This document shows, one piece after another, positions 34,734 through 44,279 of a stretch of 61,329 nt of DNA. Positions within the stretch are counted from its first letter, which is position 1. Every line of letters begins with the position of its first letter. Below the pieces are notes generated by a model that did no database searches, was not told where the DNA came from, and saw only the letters and a program-made list of their open reading frames with translations. The DNA lies in NCBI GenBank assembly GCA_947476475.1, contig CANJQT010000009.1, positions 1 through 61,329 on the forward strand, in the 5' to 3' direction. Position numbers and translations under genes: made by a program. Origin of the DNA: Paracoccaceae bacterium (lineage in GTDB: Bacteria > Pseudomonadota > Alphaproteobacteria > Rhodobacterales > Rhodobacteraceae).

Positions 34734-35236
34734 GCTGCGGCCCCCTTGATCGCGGCCGCCAGCCTGCCCGCGCTTTGCAGGTGATGGGCATGGCAGATTG
34801 CAACGGCCAGCGCATCGGCCGCGTCAGGCCCCGCCAGATCAACACCGGGCAGTTGAAACCGTACCATATGCGCGACCTGCACCTTGTCGGCATGTCCGAC
34901 ACCAACCACTGCCTTCTTGACGGCGTTTGGCGCATATTCGCCCACCGCCAGCCCGGCCTGGGCCGGGACCAGCAGGGCGATGCCCCGTGCCTGACCAAGC
35001 TTGAGGGTTGCCACCGCATCCTTGTTCACGAAAGTCTGTTCAACCGCCGCTGCATCCGGCTGATAGTTGACGAACACGCGAGTGAGTGCGACGTGCAAGG
35101 ACAACAGGCGCGCCGCCAAGTCTTCACCTTCCGAGTGAATGATTCCGTTTGCCACATGGCTGAGTCGTGATCCGGCCGTGTCTATCACCCCCCATCCAAG
35201 GTTGCGAAGGCCTGGATCGATCCCCATAACGCGCAT
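34730..35236 (-). CDS. ruvC: Crossover junction endodeoxyribonuclease RuvC
   Basis: A 168-residue resolvase with an RNase H fold. Asp7 ([13 protein letters not shown]), the Glu in [11 protein letters not shown] and the C-terminal [15 protein letters not shown] segment supply the metal-binding acids. First gene of a ruvCAB operon; GAGGCAGGGG lies before ATG, with an A/T-rich stretch upstream that may hold the promoter. Confidence 0.96.
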   Translation of the reverse strand: MRVMGIDPGLRNLGWGVIDTAGSRLSHVANGIIHSEGEDLAARLLSLHVALTRVFVNYQPDAAAVEQTFVNKDAVATLKLGQARGIALLVPAQAGLAVGEYAPNAVKKAVVGVGHADKVQVAHMVRFQLPGVDLAGPDAADALAVAICHAHHLQSAGRLAAAIKGAAA

Positions 35237-35595
35237 GCCGCCCCTGCCTCGTCGACTGTTATTACTTTTTTTTTAACAAATAGCACGAAAGGGGAACATC
35301 TGGAAGCGGCAATGCCAGATCGCAAAGCCATGACCTGAGCGGGCAGCTTTTTCGGCAAATAGCGCCGGATCGGCGCCTGAAAACGACATATTCCGAGGGC
35401 AGTGACCTTGGATTGTAACGGAATATTAACAATAAATTGGCGGACAGGACGTGGAAGGCTCCACAAAACGACCATTGCACTAGACGCATGGCTGAAATGC
35501 TTTCCCAACCCTAGCTCGGCTGCCACGGATACCCTATCTGTCATTTCGTCGATGGCAATCATGCTGTCGGCCGATGTATGATTGAGGAAATGAAC
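35237..35595. promoter_or_regulatory. Divergent intergenic region between ruvC and the DUF1127 gene
   Basis: No gene is recognised. The region is more A/T-rich than its surroundings (notably a long T run at 35268-35275 and AATATTAACAATAAATT near 35423). It must contain promoters for ruvCAB leftwards and the small gene rightwards. A small inverted repeat GTGGA-AGGC-TCCAC lies near 35451-35464. I could not assign boxes with confidence. Confidence 0.35.
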
Positions 35596-35790
35596 ATGTC
35601 CGCGTTTGAAACGACCCGCACCACCGCCAGCTTCACCTTTCAGAATCTGGCCAGTTCAGTCGTCGCTTCGATCGCTTCCTGGAACGACGCGCGCGTGACG
35701 CGCAACGCCCTGGCCAAGCTTTCGGATCGCGAGCTGGACGATATCGGCCTTTGCCGTGGCGACCTCGAATTCATTGTGGCGCGCACCTGA
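35596..35790 (+). CDS. DUF1127 small protein
   Basis: A 64-residue protein with the DUF1127 arginine-rich/YjiS-like domain at the C-terminal half (WNDARVTRNALAKLSDRELD followed by DIGLCRGDLE). Such proteins are short and often stress- or RNA-related in alphaproteobacteria; no defined reaction is known for this one. GAGGAA (35584-35589) is 6 bases before ATG 35596, which favours this start over in-frame ATGs at 35578 and 35590. It forms a monocistronic unit ending in a strong terminator. Confidence 0.87.
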   Translation: MSAFETTRTTASFTFQNLASSVVASIASWNDARVTRNALAKLSDRELDDIGLCRGDLEFIVART

Positions 35791-35820
35791 TTTAGCGCCG
35801 CCTCAGCGACCACTGTCGCC

Positions 35821-35859
35821 AAGCCCCTGTCAGGAAACTGGCAGGGGCTTTCGCTTTTT
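35821..35859 (+). terminator. Rho-independent terminator after the DUF1127 gene
   Basis: A 13-bp stem (AAGCCCCTGTCAG with CTGGCAGGGGCTT, one G-T pair) closed by GAAA and followed by TCGCTTTTT. It lies 30 bases after the stop. Confidence 0.92.
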
Positions 35860-35887
35860 GCGTCGATGATGTTCCAAGTTCAGACAG

Positions 35888-36232
35888 TCAGTGGATGATC
35901 CGTCGCATTTGCGCTGCAATACCAAGCGTCACGGGATCCGCCTGCAGAAGATATGACCCGAAGCGGTCCATTTCGCTGCCCGCACGCAGGGTCGACACCT
36001 TTTGGTCATAAGCTTCGGCACCTATGACGACATGCAAGCCAGCCTTGAGCATGAACAATATAAGGACGCTCATGAATATCATGCCCGGCAAACGTGGCAC
36101 CCGGAGCCGGCGGCGGGACCGATAGTAGCTCATGCCAAGTGCGCCATCGGCTTCAAACCCGCCGCCCGCATCATGGGTGCGCTCAATGCGGCCAACCCGC
36201 CCCTGAAAATCCCGCAAATTGCGATCGACCAT
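35888..36232 (-). CDS. Hypothetical single-pass membrane protein
   Basis: A 114-residue protein with an N-terminal charged segment (VDRNLRDFQGRVGRIERTH), one membrane helix (about residues 50-68, MIFMSVLILFMLKAGLHVVIG) and a C-terminal region of about 45 residues. I do not recognise a named family. GAGGCCAGG lies directly before ATG. It lies 74 bp downstream of prmA on the same strand. Confidence 0.8.
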   Translation of the reverse strand: MVDRNLRDFQGRVGRIERTHDAGGGFEADGALGMSYYRSRRRLRVPRLPGMIFMSVLILFMLKAGLHVVIGAEAYDQKVSTLRAGSEMDRFGSYLLQADPVTLGIAAQMRRIIH

Positions 36233-36306
36233 CCTGGCCTCGCGTCAGCTGTTTCCAACGTCGGCAAAGGATAACCAACAAATGCGGCATTTTTTCGGCC
36301 TCTGGC

Positions 36307-37176
36307 CTACGCTCGGCGCAGCACCAGCGTTGTCCATTCACTAATCTCATCGCGCGCCGCAAGCATGAAGCCAGCGCGTTTGTAGGCCGTCGCCACCTCT
36401 TCCGCCTGGGTATTCAGAATGCCGGACAAAATGGCATATCCGCCGGGGCAGATGTTTGCGGCGATGTCGGGCACAAGAGCCAGTAATGGACCTTTTAGGA
36501 TATTGGCAAAGACCAAATCATAAGGGGCGCGCGCCTTCAGGTCCGACTGCGCAAAACCAGCGGCTTCGACACAAATGACCTTGTCGGCCAGACCATTCGC
36601 CGCGGCATTGGCGCGGGCCACATCCACCGCGGTAGGGTCGATATCGGAGGCAATGACCGGCAGGTTCCAGATCGCCGCTGCAGCCATCGCCAGGACAGCC
36701 GTGCCGCAGCCGATGTCCGCGACGTTCTTGCCGCGATAGCCGGCACGATCCAGGCGGTCGAGCGCCAGAAGGCAGCCCTTCGTCGTGCCGTGGTGCCCGG
36801 TTCCAAAAGCCATCGCCGCCTCAATCAGCAATGCCACCTTGTCGGCAGGCACCTTTTCGGCGTCGTGGCTGCCGTAGACAAAAAACCGTCCGGCCTCGAC
36901 AGGCTGAAGTTCGCGCTTCACATGTGCAACCCAGTCGGTTTCTGGCACTTCCGAAACAACGAAGGGCTTTGCGCCATAGATTGCAGCCATCAGCGCCAGT
37001 TCGGTATCGTCCGGCTCTTCCTCGAAATAGACGCCGACCTCATAGCGTCCCGAGCCATCCTCGATCTCGAATACACCCACCCCGACGGGTTCGGGCAGGA
37101 AGTCTTCCATCGCTTCCGCCAGGGCTTCGGCGGATTCCTTGAGATCCAGCGTGGTCAGGGCGGAGTAGGTCGGCAT
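36307..37176 (-). CDS. prmA: Ribosomal protein L11 methyltransferase PrmA
   Basis: A 289-residue S-adenosylmethionine-dependent methyltransferase that trimethylates ribosomal protein L11. The AdoMet-binding motif VADIGCGTAVLAMAA and the post-motif DIDPTAVDVARANAAANG are present, as is the preceding FGTGHHGTT segment and the NILKGPL catalytic region. Length is typical. Confidence 0.95.
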   Translation of the reverse strand: MPTYSALTTLDLKESAEALAEAMEDFLPEPVGVGVFEIEDGSGRYEVGVYFEEEPDDTELALMAAIYGAKPFVVSEVPETDWVAHVKRELQPVEAGRFFVYGSHDAEKVPADKVALLIEAAMAFGTGHHGTTKGCLLALDRLDRAGYRGKNVADIGCGTAVLAMAAAAIWNLPVIASDIDPTAVDVARANAAANGLADKVICVEAAGFAQSDLKARAPYDLVFANILKGPLLALVPDIAANICPGGYAILSGILNTQAEEVATAYKRAGFMLAARDEISEWTTLVLRRA

Positions 37177-37508
37177 CGGCAGCCTCCGGTCACAGGGTCC
37201 GGCGCCGCATATTGCGCGCCGGGCGTAAGGTCAAGCGTAAGGCAAGAACACGCAGCAAGCGTTGCGCTTCAATCCGCCCAGTCGATGAAGCAACCGCGCG
37301 GCAAATCGGTCAGTCGGCATACAGGCAATACGGCTGACACGCCGTTTGGCGGGGCGATTCCGTTATCCGCAGTGTGGTCGGCAGAACGCCCCGAATAGTC
37401 GCGGCGGCGGCCTTCATGTGTAAGACGGAGTGTGACTTCCACGCTAACGGTCTGGTCACAAATGCGTCAGGCCCGCTGACTGGTAACAGAGAGCTTGATG
37501 GGCTTGGC
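37177..37508. other. Intergenic region between prmA and priA, no gene recognised
   Basis: Short frames occur on both strands, but none has a ribosome site or familiar sequence. The prmA promoter must lie here. Nothing else stands out. Confidence 0.4.
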
Positions 37509-39716
37509 TCAGTAGAAGCTTTGCGGGTCGATATCGACTGACAAGCGCAAGTTCGCAGGAAGCTTCAATTGGCTGAGCCATTCTGCCAGTGCCGCCTGTA
37601 GTGCGGCCCCCTTCGGCCCCTTGACCAGAAGCCGCACCCGGTGGCGACCGCGCACCCGCGCCACAGGTGCCGGGGCCGGGCCGAAGACCTGGGCCCCTAT
37701 CCTGCGCAAAGGCGCGTCACGGCGGGACAGCTCGGCTCCGAAGTCAAAGACCTGCGCTACGTCCGGCGACGACAGGATGATGCCCGCCAATCGCCCATAG
37801 GGTGGCATGCCCGCTACCTGCCGTTCTACGGCCTCGGCGCGCCAGAAATTCTCTTCGTCGCCTGACAGAATCGCACGGATCACCGGATGATCCGGCTGAA
37901 AGCTTTGCAAGAGCGCCTCGCCCCTTTTTTCCGCCCGTCCTGCCCGGCCCGACACCTGACGCATCAGCTGGAATGTGCGTTCCGCCGCGCGCAAATCCGA
38001 ACCTTGCAGACCCAGATCAGCGTCGATTACCCCAACCAGCGTCAGCAGCGGGAAGTTGTGGCCCTTGGCCACCAACTGCGTGCCGATGATGATATCGGCT
38101 CCACCCGCAGCAATATCCACGATCTTGTCTTTCAGCGCGCGGGCACTGGCAAACAGATCCGATGACAGAACGACAACCCGCGCCTGCGGGAACCGTTCCG
38201 CCACTTCTTCGGCCAGCCGCTCGACCCCCGGCCCCACGGGGGCAAGCCGCCCCTCGGCCTTGCAGGACGGGCAGGTTGTGGGCAGCGGTTTCGTGTCGCC
38301 GCACTGGTGACAAACCAACCGCTTCTGGAACCGGTGTTCAACCATCCGCGCATCGCACTGATCACAGCCAATCTGGTGGCCACAGGCGCGGCAGATCGTA
38401 ACCGGCGCATAGCCACGCCGATTAAGGAACAGCAAAGCCTGTTCGCCACGTTCGATCCGCGCCCGCACCGCACCGGCCAGCGTCGGGCTGATCCAACGGT
38501 TGGGTTCCAGTTTTTCCGCCCGCATGTCGATGGCCCGCATAGTCGGCAGTTCCGCCGCACCGAAGCGGGAGGTCAGGTCGATACGGCCATATTTTCCGGC
38601 TTCGGCATTTACCCAAGTTTCAAGGCAGGGCGTAGCCGATGCCAGCACAACCTGTGCATCAGACAAGGACGCTCGTAGCACCGCCATATCACGGGCATTG
38701 TAAAGAACGCCGTCCTCTTGCTTGTAAGAGCTGTCATGTTCTTCATCCACCACGATCAGACCCAGGTCGCGGAACGGCAAGAACAGGGCTGACCGCGCGC
38801 CCACCACCATGCCCACGCCACCTTCGCCCGCCATCCGCCAAAGACGGCGACGTTCGGTTTGGGTGACCCCGGAATGCCATTCACCGGGACGTGCGCCAAA
38901 TCGATCTTCGACCCGCTTCAAGAACTCCGCCGTCAGCGCGATTTCCGGAAGCAGGACCAGCGCCTGCCGGCCCCGCCGCAGACATTCGGCAACCGCCTCT
39001 AGATAAACCTCGGTCTTGCCCGATCCGGTGACGCCTTTCAAAAGTGTCGTGCCATAACGGCCGCCCTTCACTGCAGCCGCCAGCCGCACCGCCGCCGCAC
39101 GCTGATCCTCTGCCAGATCCTTGCCGGGCCTGTCGGAATCAAGCCGCGGATAAGGCAAATCACGCGGGGCTTCTTCCTCGGCCACGGCACCCTGCCTGAC
39201 AAGTCCCTTGACCACACCCGTCGTGACCCCAGCCAGGTCGGCCAGCTCTGACAGGGTGAAGGCCGCGCCGCCGTAATCCGCCAGAATCGCCAACACCCGC
39301 GCCCGCGCATCGGTCATCCGGTCCGGGACAGCCCAGCCCTTGCGGTAAACCCGGCGCGGCCCCGGCGGATCGGCCAGCCCCGGCGCACGGGTCGCCAGCC
39401 GCAGCATCGCTGGCAGGGGCGTCAGTGTGTAGTCTGCAGCCCGCACAAGAAAGGTGCGCATGGCATCCGCCATTGGCGCTGCATCCAGCACCCGCGTCAC
39501 CGACCGTACCCGCGCCAGATCATAGCCGCCTTCGCCTTTGCCCCAGATCAACCCTAGTACCCGGCGCGGCCCAAGCGGCACCTCGACAAAGGCCCCAAGG
39601 AAACATCCGCCCTCCGGGGCCTTGTAGTCCAGGCATTTGCCCAATGGTTCGGTAGTCAGCACCGCCACCAGATCGCCTTCGTCGAAAAATACCGGATCAG
39701 CCACGCGCGGCACCAT
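37509..39716 (-). CDS. priA: Primosomal replication-restart helicase PriA
   Basis: A 735-residue DNA helicase that reloads the replisome at stalled forks. It has the N-terminal DNA-binding domain, the helicase core with GVTGSGKTEVYL and DEEHDSSYKQED, and the zinc-binding insertion with paired cysteines (CRACGHQIGCDQCDARM and CHQCGDTKPLPTTCPSC). The gene is divergent from the aldolase gene, with 74 bp between them. Confidence 0.96.
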   Translation of the reverse strand: MVPRVADPVFFDEGDLVAVLTTEPLGKCLDYKAPEGGCFLGAFVEVPLGPRRVLGLIWGKGEGGYDLARVRSVTRVLDAAPMADAMRTFLVRAADYTLTPLPAMLRLATRAPGLADPPGPRRVYRKGWAVPDRMTDARARVLAILADYGGAAFTLSELADLAGVTTGVVKGLVRQGAVAEEEAPRDLPYPRLDSDRPGKDLAEDQRAAAVRLAAAVKGGRYGTTLLKGVTGSGKTEVYLEAVAECLRRGRQALVLLPEIALTAEFLKRVEDRFGARPGEWHSGVTQTERRRLWRMAGEGGVGMVVGARSALFLPFRDLGLIVVDEEHDSSYKQEDGVLYNARDMAVLRASLSDAQVVLASATPCLETWVNAEAGKYGRIDLTSRFGAAELPTMRAIDMRAEKLEPNRWISPTLAGAVRARIERGEQALLFLNRRGYAPVTICRACGHQIGCDQCDARMVEHRFQKRLVCHQCGDTKPLPTTCPSCKAEGRLAPVGPGVERLAEEVAERFPQARVVVLSSDLFASARALKDKIVDIAAGGADIIIGTQLVAKGHNFPLLTLVGVIDADLGLQGSDLRAAERTFQLMRQVSGRAGRAEKRGEALLQSFQPDHPVIRAILSGDEENFWRAEAVERQVAGMPPYGRLAGIILSSPDVAQVFDFGAELSRRDAPLRRIGAQVFGPAPAPVARVRGRHRVRLLVKGPKGAALQAALAEWLSQLKLPANLRLSVDIDPQSFY

Positions 39717-39790
39717 TCATGGGTTCCGACACACGCGCCCATGCGCTATGAGGGCGGCAAAGCCGAAAAGCCGAGCCAAGGAGCGCGCCC

Positions 39791-40444
39791 ATGAAATTCT
39801 TCGTCGATACCGCCGATGTCGCCGCCATCAAGGAACTCAATGACCTTGGCATGGTCGATGGGGTGACCACCAATCCGTCGCTGATCCTGAAGTCGGGGCG
39901 TGACATCATCGAAGTCACCAAGGAAATCTGTGACATGGTTTCTGGCCCCGTTTCGGCAGAGGTTGTGGCGACTGAGGCCAAGGACATGATCGCCGAAGGC
40001 TTGAAGCTTGCCAAGATCGCCAAGAACATCGCAATCAAGGTGCCGCTGACCTGGGATGGCCTGACCGCCTGCAAGGCTTTCGCATCCGAAGGCCACATGG
40101 TCAACGTCACTCTTTGCTTCTCGCCTGCACAGGCGCTGCTTGCGGCCAAAGCCGGGGCCAGCTTCATTTCGCCCTTCATCGGACGTCTGGATGACATCCA
40201 CCTGGAAGGTGTGAACCTGATCGAAGATATTCGCATCATCTACGACAATTACAGCTTCAAAACCGAAATCCTCGCGGCCTCGATCCGCTCTGTGAACCAT
40301 ATCGTTGACTGCGCAAAAATCGGTGCCGACGTAATCACCGCACCTCCAGCCGTGATCAAATCGATGGCCCAGCATGTGCTGACAGATAAGGGGTTGGAAA
40401 TTTTCATGAAGGATTGGGCAAAAACCGGGCAGAAAATCCTCTGA
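39791..40444 (+). CDS. fsa: Transaldolase / fructose-6-phosphate aldolase family enzyme
   Basis: A 217-residue short-form transaldolase of the type that includes fructose-6-phosphate aldolase. The Schiff-base lysine is Lys83 in [11 protein letters not shown]; the beginning [15 protein letters not shown] and TTNPSLI are characteristic. It acts on dihydroxyacetone- or sedoheptulose-type substrates in the cytosol; the exact reaction (transaldolase versus aldolase) cannot be settled by sequence. ATG is preceded by AAGGAG. Confidence 0.93.
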   Translation: MKFFVDTADVAAIKELNDLGMVDGVTTNPSLILKSGRDIIEVTKEICDMVSGPVSAEVVATEAKDMIAEGLKLAKIAKNIAIKVPLTWDGLTACKAFASEGHMVNVTLCFSPAQALLAAKAGASFISPFIGRLDDIHLEGVNLIEDIRIIYDNYSFKTEILAASIRSVNHIVDCAKIGADVITAPPAVIKSMAQHVLTDKGLEIFMKDWAKTGQKIL

Positions 40445-40485
40445 CTTCGTGTAGACTTGTGCAAAACGAAGCAGGTGAGGGCAGC

Positions 40486-41199
40486 ATGGCCGAAGGTTCA
40501 GCACTGGCGGAAGAGCTGCGTGGAAAGCTGATCGCCAAACCGGAAGTGATCCTTGAGGACCGCGACCTGATGAAGGCCCTGATTGCCGCCAATGAGCGCG
40601 CGATGGGGGCCAATATCGTCGATCTGCGTGGCATCGCGATGGAACGGCTTGAAGCGCGGCTGGACCGGCTGGAAGATACCCATCGGTCGGTCATCGCGGC
40701 GGCCTACGAAAACCTTGCCGGAACCAACCAGATTCACCGGGCGATCCTCAAGATGCTCGACCCGGTGGATTTCGAGGATTTCCTTCACAACCTTGGGGCC
40801 GAGGTCGGGCCGATTCTGCGGGTTGAATCCGTGAGACTGGTGCTGGAGTCAGCGCAAAGCGCAACCGAGGAAGAAAGCGCTGTCAAGCGGATGAGTGATG
40901 TTCTTTCAGTCACGTCTGCCGGTTTCATCGACGGTTATATGAGCGGCGGGCGCGCCGGCGCGCCGCGCGCGGTGGTGTTGCGCCAGACCAATGCCGATGC
41001 AATTCGGGTTTATGGCGATCAGGCCGAAGCGATCGGGTCCGAAGCGATCATGCGGCTGGATCTTGGCCAGGGTCGTCTTCCGGGGATGCTGGTGATGGGC
41101 GCCGCCGACCCGCATCAGTTCCGGACCAATCAGGGTACCGATCTTTTGACCTTCTTCGCTGGCGTCTTCGAACGCGCCATGCGCCGCTGGCTGGCCTAG
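40486..41199 (+). CDS. DUF484 family protein upstream of xerC
   Basis: A 237-residue protein of the DUF484 family (GAF-like fold), which is frequently encoded beside xerC; its role is unknown. It has an N-terminal helical region with LEARLDRLEDTHRS and a domain that ends MRRWLA. AGGTGAGGG lies before ATG 40486; a longer frame from 40414 overlaps fsa and is rejected. xerC starts 13 bp downstream, suggesting co-transcription. Confidence 0.9.
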   Translation: MAEGSALAEELRGKLIAKPEVILEDRDLMKALIAANERAMGANIVDLRGIAMERLEARLDRLEDTHRSVIAAAYENLAGTNQIHRAILKMLDPVDFEDFLHNLGAEVGPILRVESVRLVLESAQSATEEESAVKRMSDVLSVTSAGFIDGYMSGGRAGAPRAVVLRQTNADAIRVYGDQAEAIGSEAIMRLDLGQGRLPGMLVMGAADPHQFRTNQGTDLLTFFAGVFERAMRRWLA

Positions 41200-41212
41200 G
41201 GCCGCGCGCGCG

Positions 41213-42142
41213 ATGTGTCTGGCGCTCACTCCGGCCACGCGCGATGCGCTGGCGCGCTGGGGTGAACATCTGTCGGCGCTTGACGGCGCGTCGGCCAATA
41301 CGGTCAAGGCCTATGCTGCGGATGTGACGGCCTGGGCTTCGTTTCTGGCAGAGCATTTGGGCGGCGCGCCTGCACCCCGCGCGCTTTGCGAAATCGGGCA
41401 GTCGGACATGCGCGCGTTCATGGCCCATGAACGCGCACGGGGGCTTGGCGCACGCTCTTTGGCCCGCCGTCTGTCATCGGTGCGCAATTTCGTGCGCTGG
41501 CTGACGGACCGCGAGGGCGGCGAAGCCACTGCCGTTCTGGCCGCACGCGGACCGAAATATCGCCGCAAGCTTCCGCGCCCCCTGTCGCCCGAGGCGGCGC
41601 GCGACATGATAGCTCAGATCGACGTTCAGGCGCGCGAAGACTGGGTCGCAGCACGCGATACCGCCGTTGTCACCCTGCTTTACGGCTGTGGCCTTCGGAT
41701 ATCAGAGGCTCTGTCGCTGACCGTGGCGGACCAACCTTTGCCCGAAGTGCTGCGTATTCGTGGCAAGGGCGGCAAGGAACGTCTGGTGCCCGTGCTGCCG
41801 GTGGCGCGCGCCGCTGTTGCCGACTATGTGCGCCTTTGTCCTTGGCCGCTTGCCGCTGCACCGACCGCCCCACTTTTTCGTGGCACAAGGGGCGGACCAC
41901 TGAACCCGCGACTGATTGCCGGAGCAATGGAACAAGCGCGCCTTGCCCTTGGCCTACCAGCCAGTGCCACCCCTCACGCCATGCGCCATTCCTATGCCAC
42001 CCACCTTCTTTCCGCAGGAGGCAATCTGCGCATGATTCAGGAACTTCTTGGCCACGCGTCACTTTCGACAACCCAGGCTTACACGGCAGTGGATGCAGCC
42101 CGCCTGATGGAGGCCTATTCCGCCGCTCATCCCCGCGCTTGA
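41213..42142 (+). CDS. xerC: Tyrosine recombinase XerC
   Basis: A 309-residue site-specific recombinase that, with XerD, resolves chromosome dimers at dif. All catalytic residues are visible: Arg162 (GLRISEAL), Lys185 (RGKGGKER), His255 and Arg258 (HAMRHSYATH), His281 (LGHASLSTT) and the nucleophile Tyr290. Chromosomal context and the DUF484 neighbour favour XerC rather than a phage integrase. Confidence 0.94.
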   Translation: MCLALTPATRDALARWGEHLSALDGASANTVKAYAADVTAWASFLAEHLGGAPAPRALCEIGQSDMRAFMAHERARGLGARSLARRLSSVRNFVRWLTDREGGEATAVLAARGPKYRRKLPRPLSPEAARDMIAQIDVQAREDWVAARDTAVVTLLYGCGLRISEALSLTVADQPLPEVLRIRGKGGKERLVPVLPVARAAVADYVRLCPWPLAAAPTAPLFRGTRGGPLNPRLIAGAMEQARLALGLPASATPHAMRHSYATHLLSAGGNLRMIQELLGHASLSTTQAYTAVDAARLMEAYSAAHPRA

Positions 42143-42199
42143 ATCCGTCTGGTCAGGTTGGCAATTGCAACAAACGCCCTTTTGAGACTAAGAGACAGA

Positions 42200-42892
42200 A
42201 TGACATCTCCTATCAAAGCCCTTTTCGTTCATCTGCTGACCGCCACCGGCGCGGTACTGGCGATGCTGGCCATGCTCGCCGCAGTCGACCACAAATGGGA
42301 CATGATGTTCCTTTGGCTGGTCGTTGCCTTGTTCGTGGATGGCATCGACGGCCCACTGGCGCGACGTTATCACGTCAAGACCAACTGGCCCACCTATGAC
42401 GGGGTACTGCTAGATCTGATAATCGACTATCTGACATATGTGTTCATCCCGGCATTTGCGCTGTTCAAGTCCGATCTGATGAACGGCTGGACCGGTTGGT
42501 GCGCAATCATCGTCATCACCTATGCCAGCGCACTGTATTTCGTCGATACACGGATGAAGACAAAGGATTATTCCTTTGCGGGTTTCCCGGCCTGCTGGAA
42601 CATGGTTGTGCTGGTCATGTTCGCGCTTGAGCCCAATTTCTATGTGATACTGGCTTTCGTCGTGCTGCTGGCAGCCACGATGTTCACCAACCTGAAGTTT
42701 GTCCATCCCGTCCGCACCGAGCGCTGGCGTGCCGTCACTCTGCCAATGGCACTTGGCTGGGTCGGTTTTGCCGGTTGGGCAGCCTGGGTCGATTTCCACC
42801 CAGAAAGCTGGGCCAGCTGGGGACTGGTCATCACCTCGCTTTACCTGACCTGCGCCGGAATCGTGCAGGAGTTGCTGCCCAAACGGGCCTGA
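42200..42892 (+). CDS. pcs: Phosphatidylcholine synthase (CDP-diacylglycerol:choline)
   Basis: A 230-residue integral membrane enzyme of the CDP-alcohol phosphatidyltransferase family. The motif D47-G-I-D50-G-P-L-A-R55, then G68-x3-D72-x3-D76, matches the family catalytic pattern in its Pcs form, and about six membrane helices surround it. It condenses choline with CDP-diacylglycerol to phosphatidylcholine, a typical lipid of alphaproteobacteria. Start 42200 is preferred; a TTG 42 bases upstream lacks a good ribosome site. Confidence 0.9.
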   Translation: MTSPIKALFVHLLTATGAVLAMLAMLAAVDHKWDMMFLWLVVALFVDGIDGPLARRYHVKTNWPTYDGVLLDLIIDYLTYVFIPAFALFKSDLMNGWTGWCAIIVITYASALYFVDTRMKTKDYSFAGFPACWNMVVLVMFALEPNFYVILAFVVLLAATMFTNLKFVHPVRTERWRAVTLPMALGWVGFAGWAAWVDFHPESWASWGLVITSLYLTCAGIVQELLPKRA

Positions 42893-42895
42893 CTG

Positions 42896-43732
42896 TTAGA
42901 GCCGCGTTACAATGACGCCAAGCGCGATGAGCCCGACCGACACGGCCTTGGTCGCGCCCATCCGTTCCTTGAACACGAGCCAGCCGATCAGCACGCCAAA
43001 GACGATCGAGGTTTCGCGCAAGGCAGCCACCAGCGCGATAGGCGCAAGCGTCATCGCCCAGACCACTATCGCATAGGAACCGTAAGAGGCCGCAGCGCCC
43101 AGACTTCCCACAGCCCAGATCCGGCCCGGTCCCGGCCACGCCATGCGACCGCGCAGGGTGGTCATGACCCCGGCAAAAATTACACCGTCGACGACGAACA
43201 TCCAGCCCACGAAGGCCGTCGGATCACCTGCCACCCGCGCGCCGAGCCCATCAAGCATGGAATAACCCGCCGTCGCGGCAGCCGCGCCGAAAGCATAGGG
43301 CAGCAATCGCCGCGACTCCCCGCTGGTAAAGACACCCGAGGCCAGAAGCAGGATACCAAGCCCAAGGGTCAGGATGCCAGCCACCTCATGCCCGGTCAGG
43401 TCATCGCCCAGAAGGACCCCCCCGGTGACAAGCACGATGATCGGCGCTGTGCCACGCGCCAATGGGTAGACGCGGCTAAGGTCGCCATGTTCGTAGGCGT
43501 AGGTCAGGAAGCATTTGTAAGCGGAATGGACCAGACCCGACGCCGCCAACCACGGCAGCACCTCGGCACCTGGCCAGGGACGCATCAGCGCAAAAACCAG
43601 ACCGATACCCCCCTGCACGGCAGAAAGGACCATCATCACATGCACCCGGCTGGCACCCGTGCGGACCAGTCCGTTCCAGGCCGCATGCAGGAAGGCCGCG
43701 CCCAAGACCGCCAGCAGGATGAAAATGCTCAT
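42896..43732 (-). CDS. EamA family (DMT superfamily) transporter
   Basis: A 278-residue inner-membrane protein with about ten hydrophobic segments and the duplicated EamA architecture; the second half ends IGWLVFKERMGATKAVSVGLI. Family members export metabolites or amino acids; the substrate is not evident. ATG 43732 is supported by AAAAAAGG. It converges on pcs, with 3 bases between the two stops. Confidence 0.88.
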   Translation of the reverse strand: MSIFILLAVLGAAFLHAAWNGLVRTGASRVHVMMVLSAVQGGIGLVFALMRPWPGAEVLPWLAASGLVHSAYKCFLTYAYEHGDLSRVYPLARGTAPIIVLVTGGVLLGDDLTGHEVAGILTLGLGILLLASGVFTSGESRRLLPYAFGAAAATAGYSMLDGLGARVAGDPTAFVGWMFVVDGVIFAGVMTTLRGRMAWPGPGRIWAVGSLGAAASYGSYAIVVWAMTLAPIALVAALRETSIVFGVLIGWLVFKERMGATKAVSVGLIALGVIVTRL

Positions 43733-43823
43733 GTCGTACCTTTTTTCCAACGCCTAGCAGCGCACCGGACATGCAGCAAGAACCATGCTGGCCTGCGGCG
43801 CGGACAGTTGGGCCAGAAGGAAA

Positions 43824-44243
43824 TCAGATCAAAAGCGATGCGGCGCCTTCACGTTTCAACAACGCCACCTTGGTTTCCACCCCTCCGGGGGCTGAAAAAC
43901 CGCCAAGACTAGATGCCGAAAGGATGCGGTGGCATGGGATCAGGATCGGTATCGGATTGGCCCCGCAGGCTTGACCGATCGCCTGCGCCGGAACGCCAAT
44001 CGCCTTGGACAGATCGCCATAGGTCCGCGTCTCTCCGAAGGGGATTGCCACCATCGCCTGCTGGACAGCGCCGGTCAGGCCCGGAAGAAAGGCAAGCGGC
44101 AGATCAAAGGCCGCTCGGCGGCGGCCTGCGAAATAGTCAGCAAGCTGGCGTGTTGCTTCGGCCAGAAGGTGATCCGGGTCGGATGCACCCAGATCGCCCC
44201 AGCTTAATCGGGTGATGACCCCGTCCACTTCGGTCAGGGTCAT
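43824..44243 (-). CDS. ogt: Methylated-DNA-protein cysteine methyltransferase
   Basis: A 139-residue Ogt/AdaB type suicide repair protein that takes alkyl groups from O6-alkylguanine. The acceptor Cys104 lies in PIPILIPCHRI. The Tyr-Gly segment TRTYGDLSKAIG before it is typical of the DNA-binding part. The C-terminal signature is GGFSAPGGVETK, a common alphaproteobacterial variant. ileS lies 36 bp upstream on the same strand. Confidence 0.93.
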   Translation of the reverse strand: MTLTEVDGVITRLSWGDLGASDPDHLLAEATRQLADYFAGRRRAAFDLPLAFLPGLTGAVQQAMVAIPFGETRTYGDLSKAIGVPAQAIGQACGANPIPILIPCHRILSASSLGGFSAPGGVETKVALLKREGAASLLI

Positions 44244-44279
44244 CGGCCCGAACGGGCCCGCCCATGACGGCCCGCCGCG

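Noticed and set aside
41213-42142. Tyrosine recombinase as a sign of a mobile element
   Set aside because: It has XerC features and the DUF484 neighbour, with no attachment repeats or phage genes nearby; it is the housekeeping recombinase.
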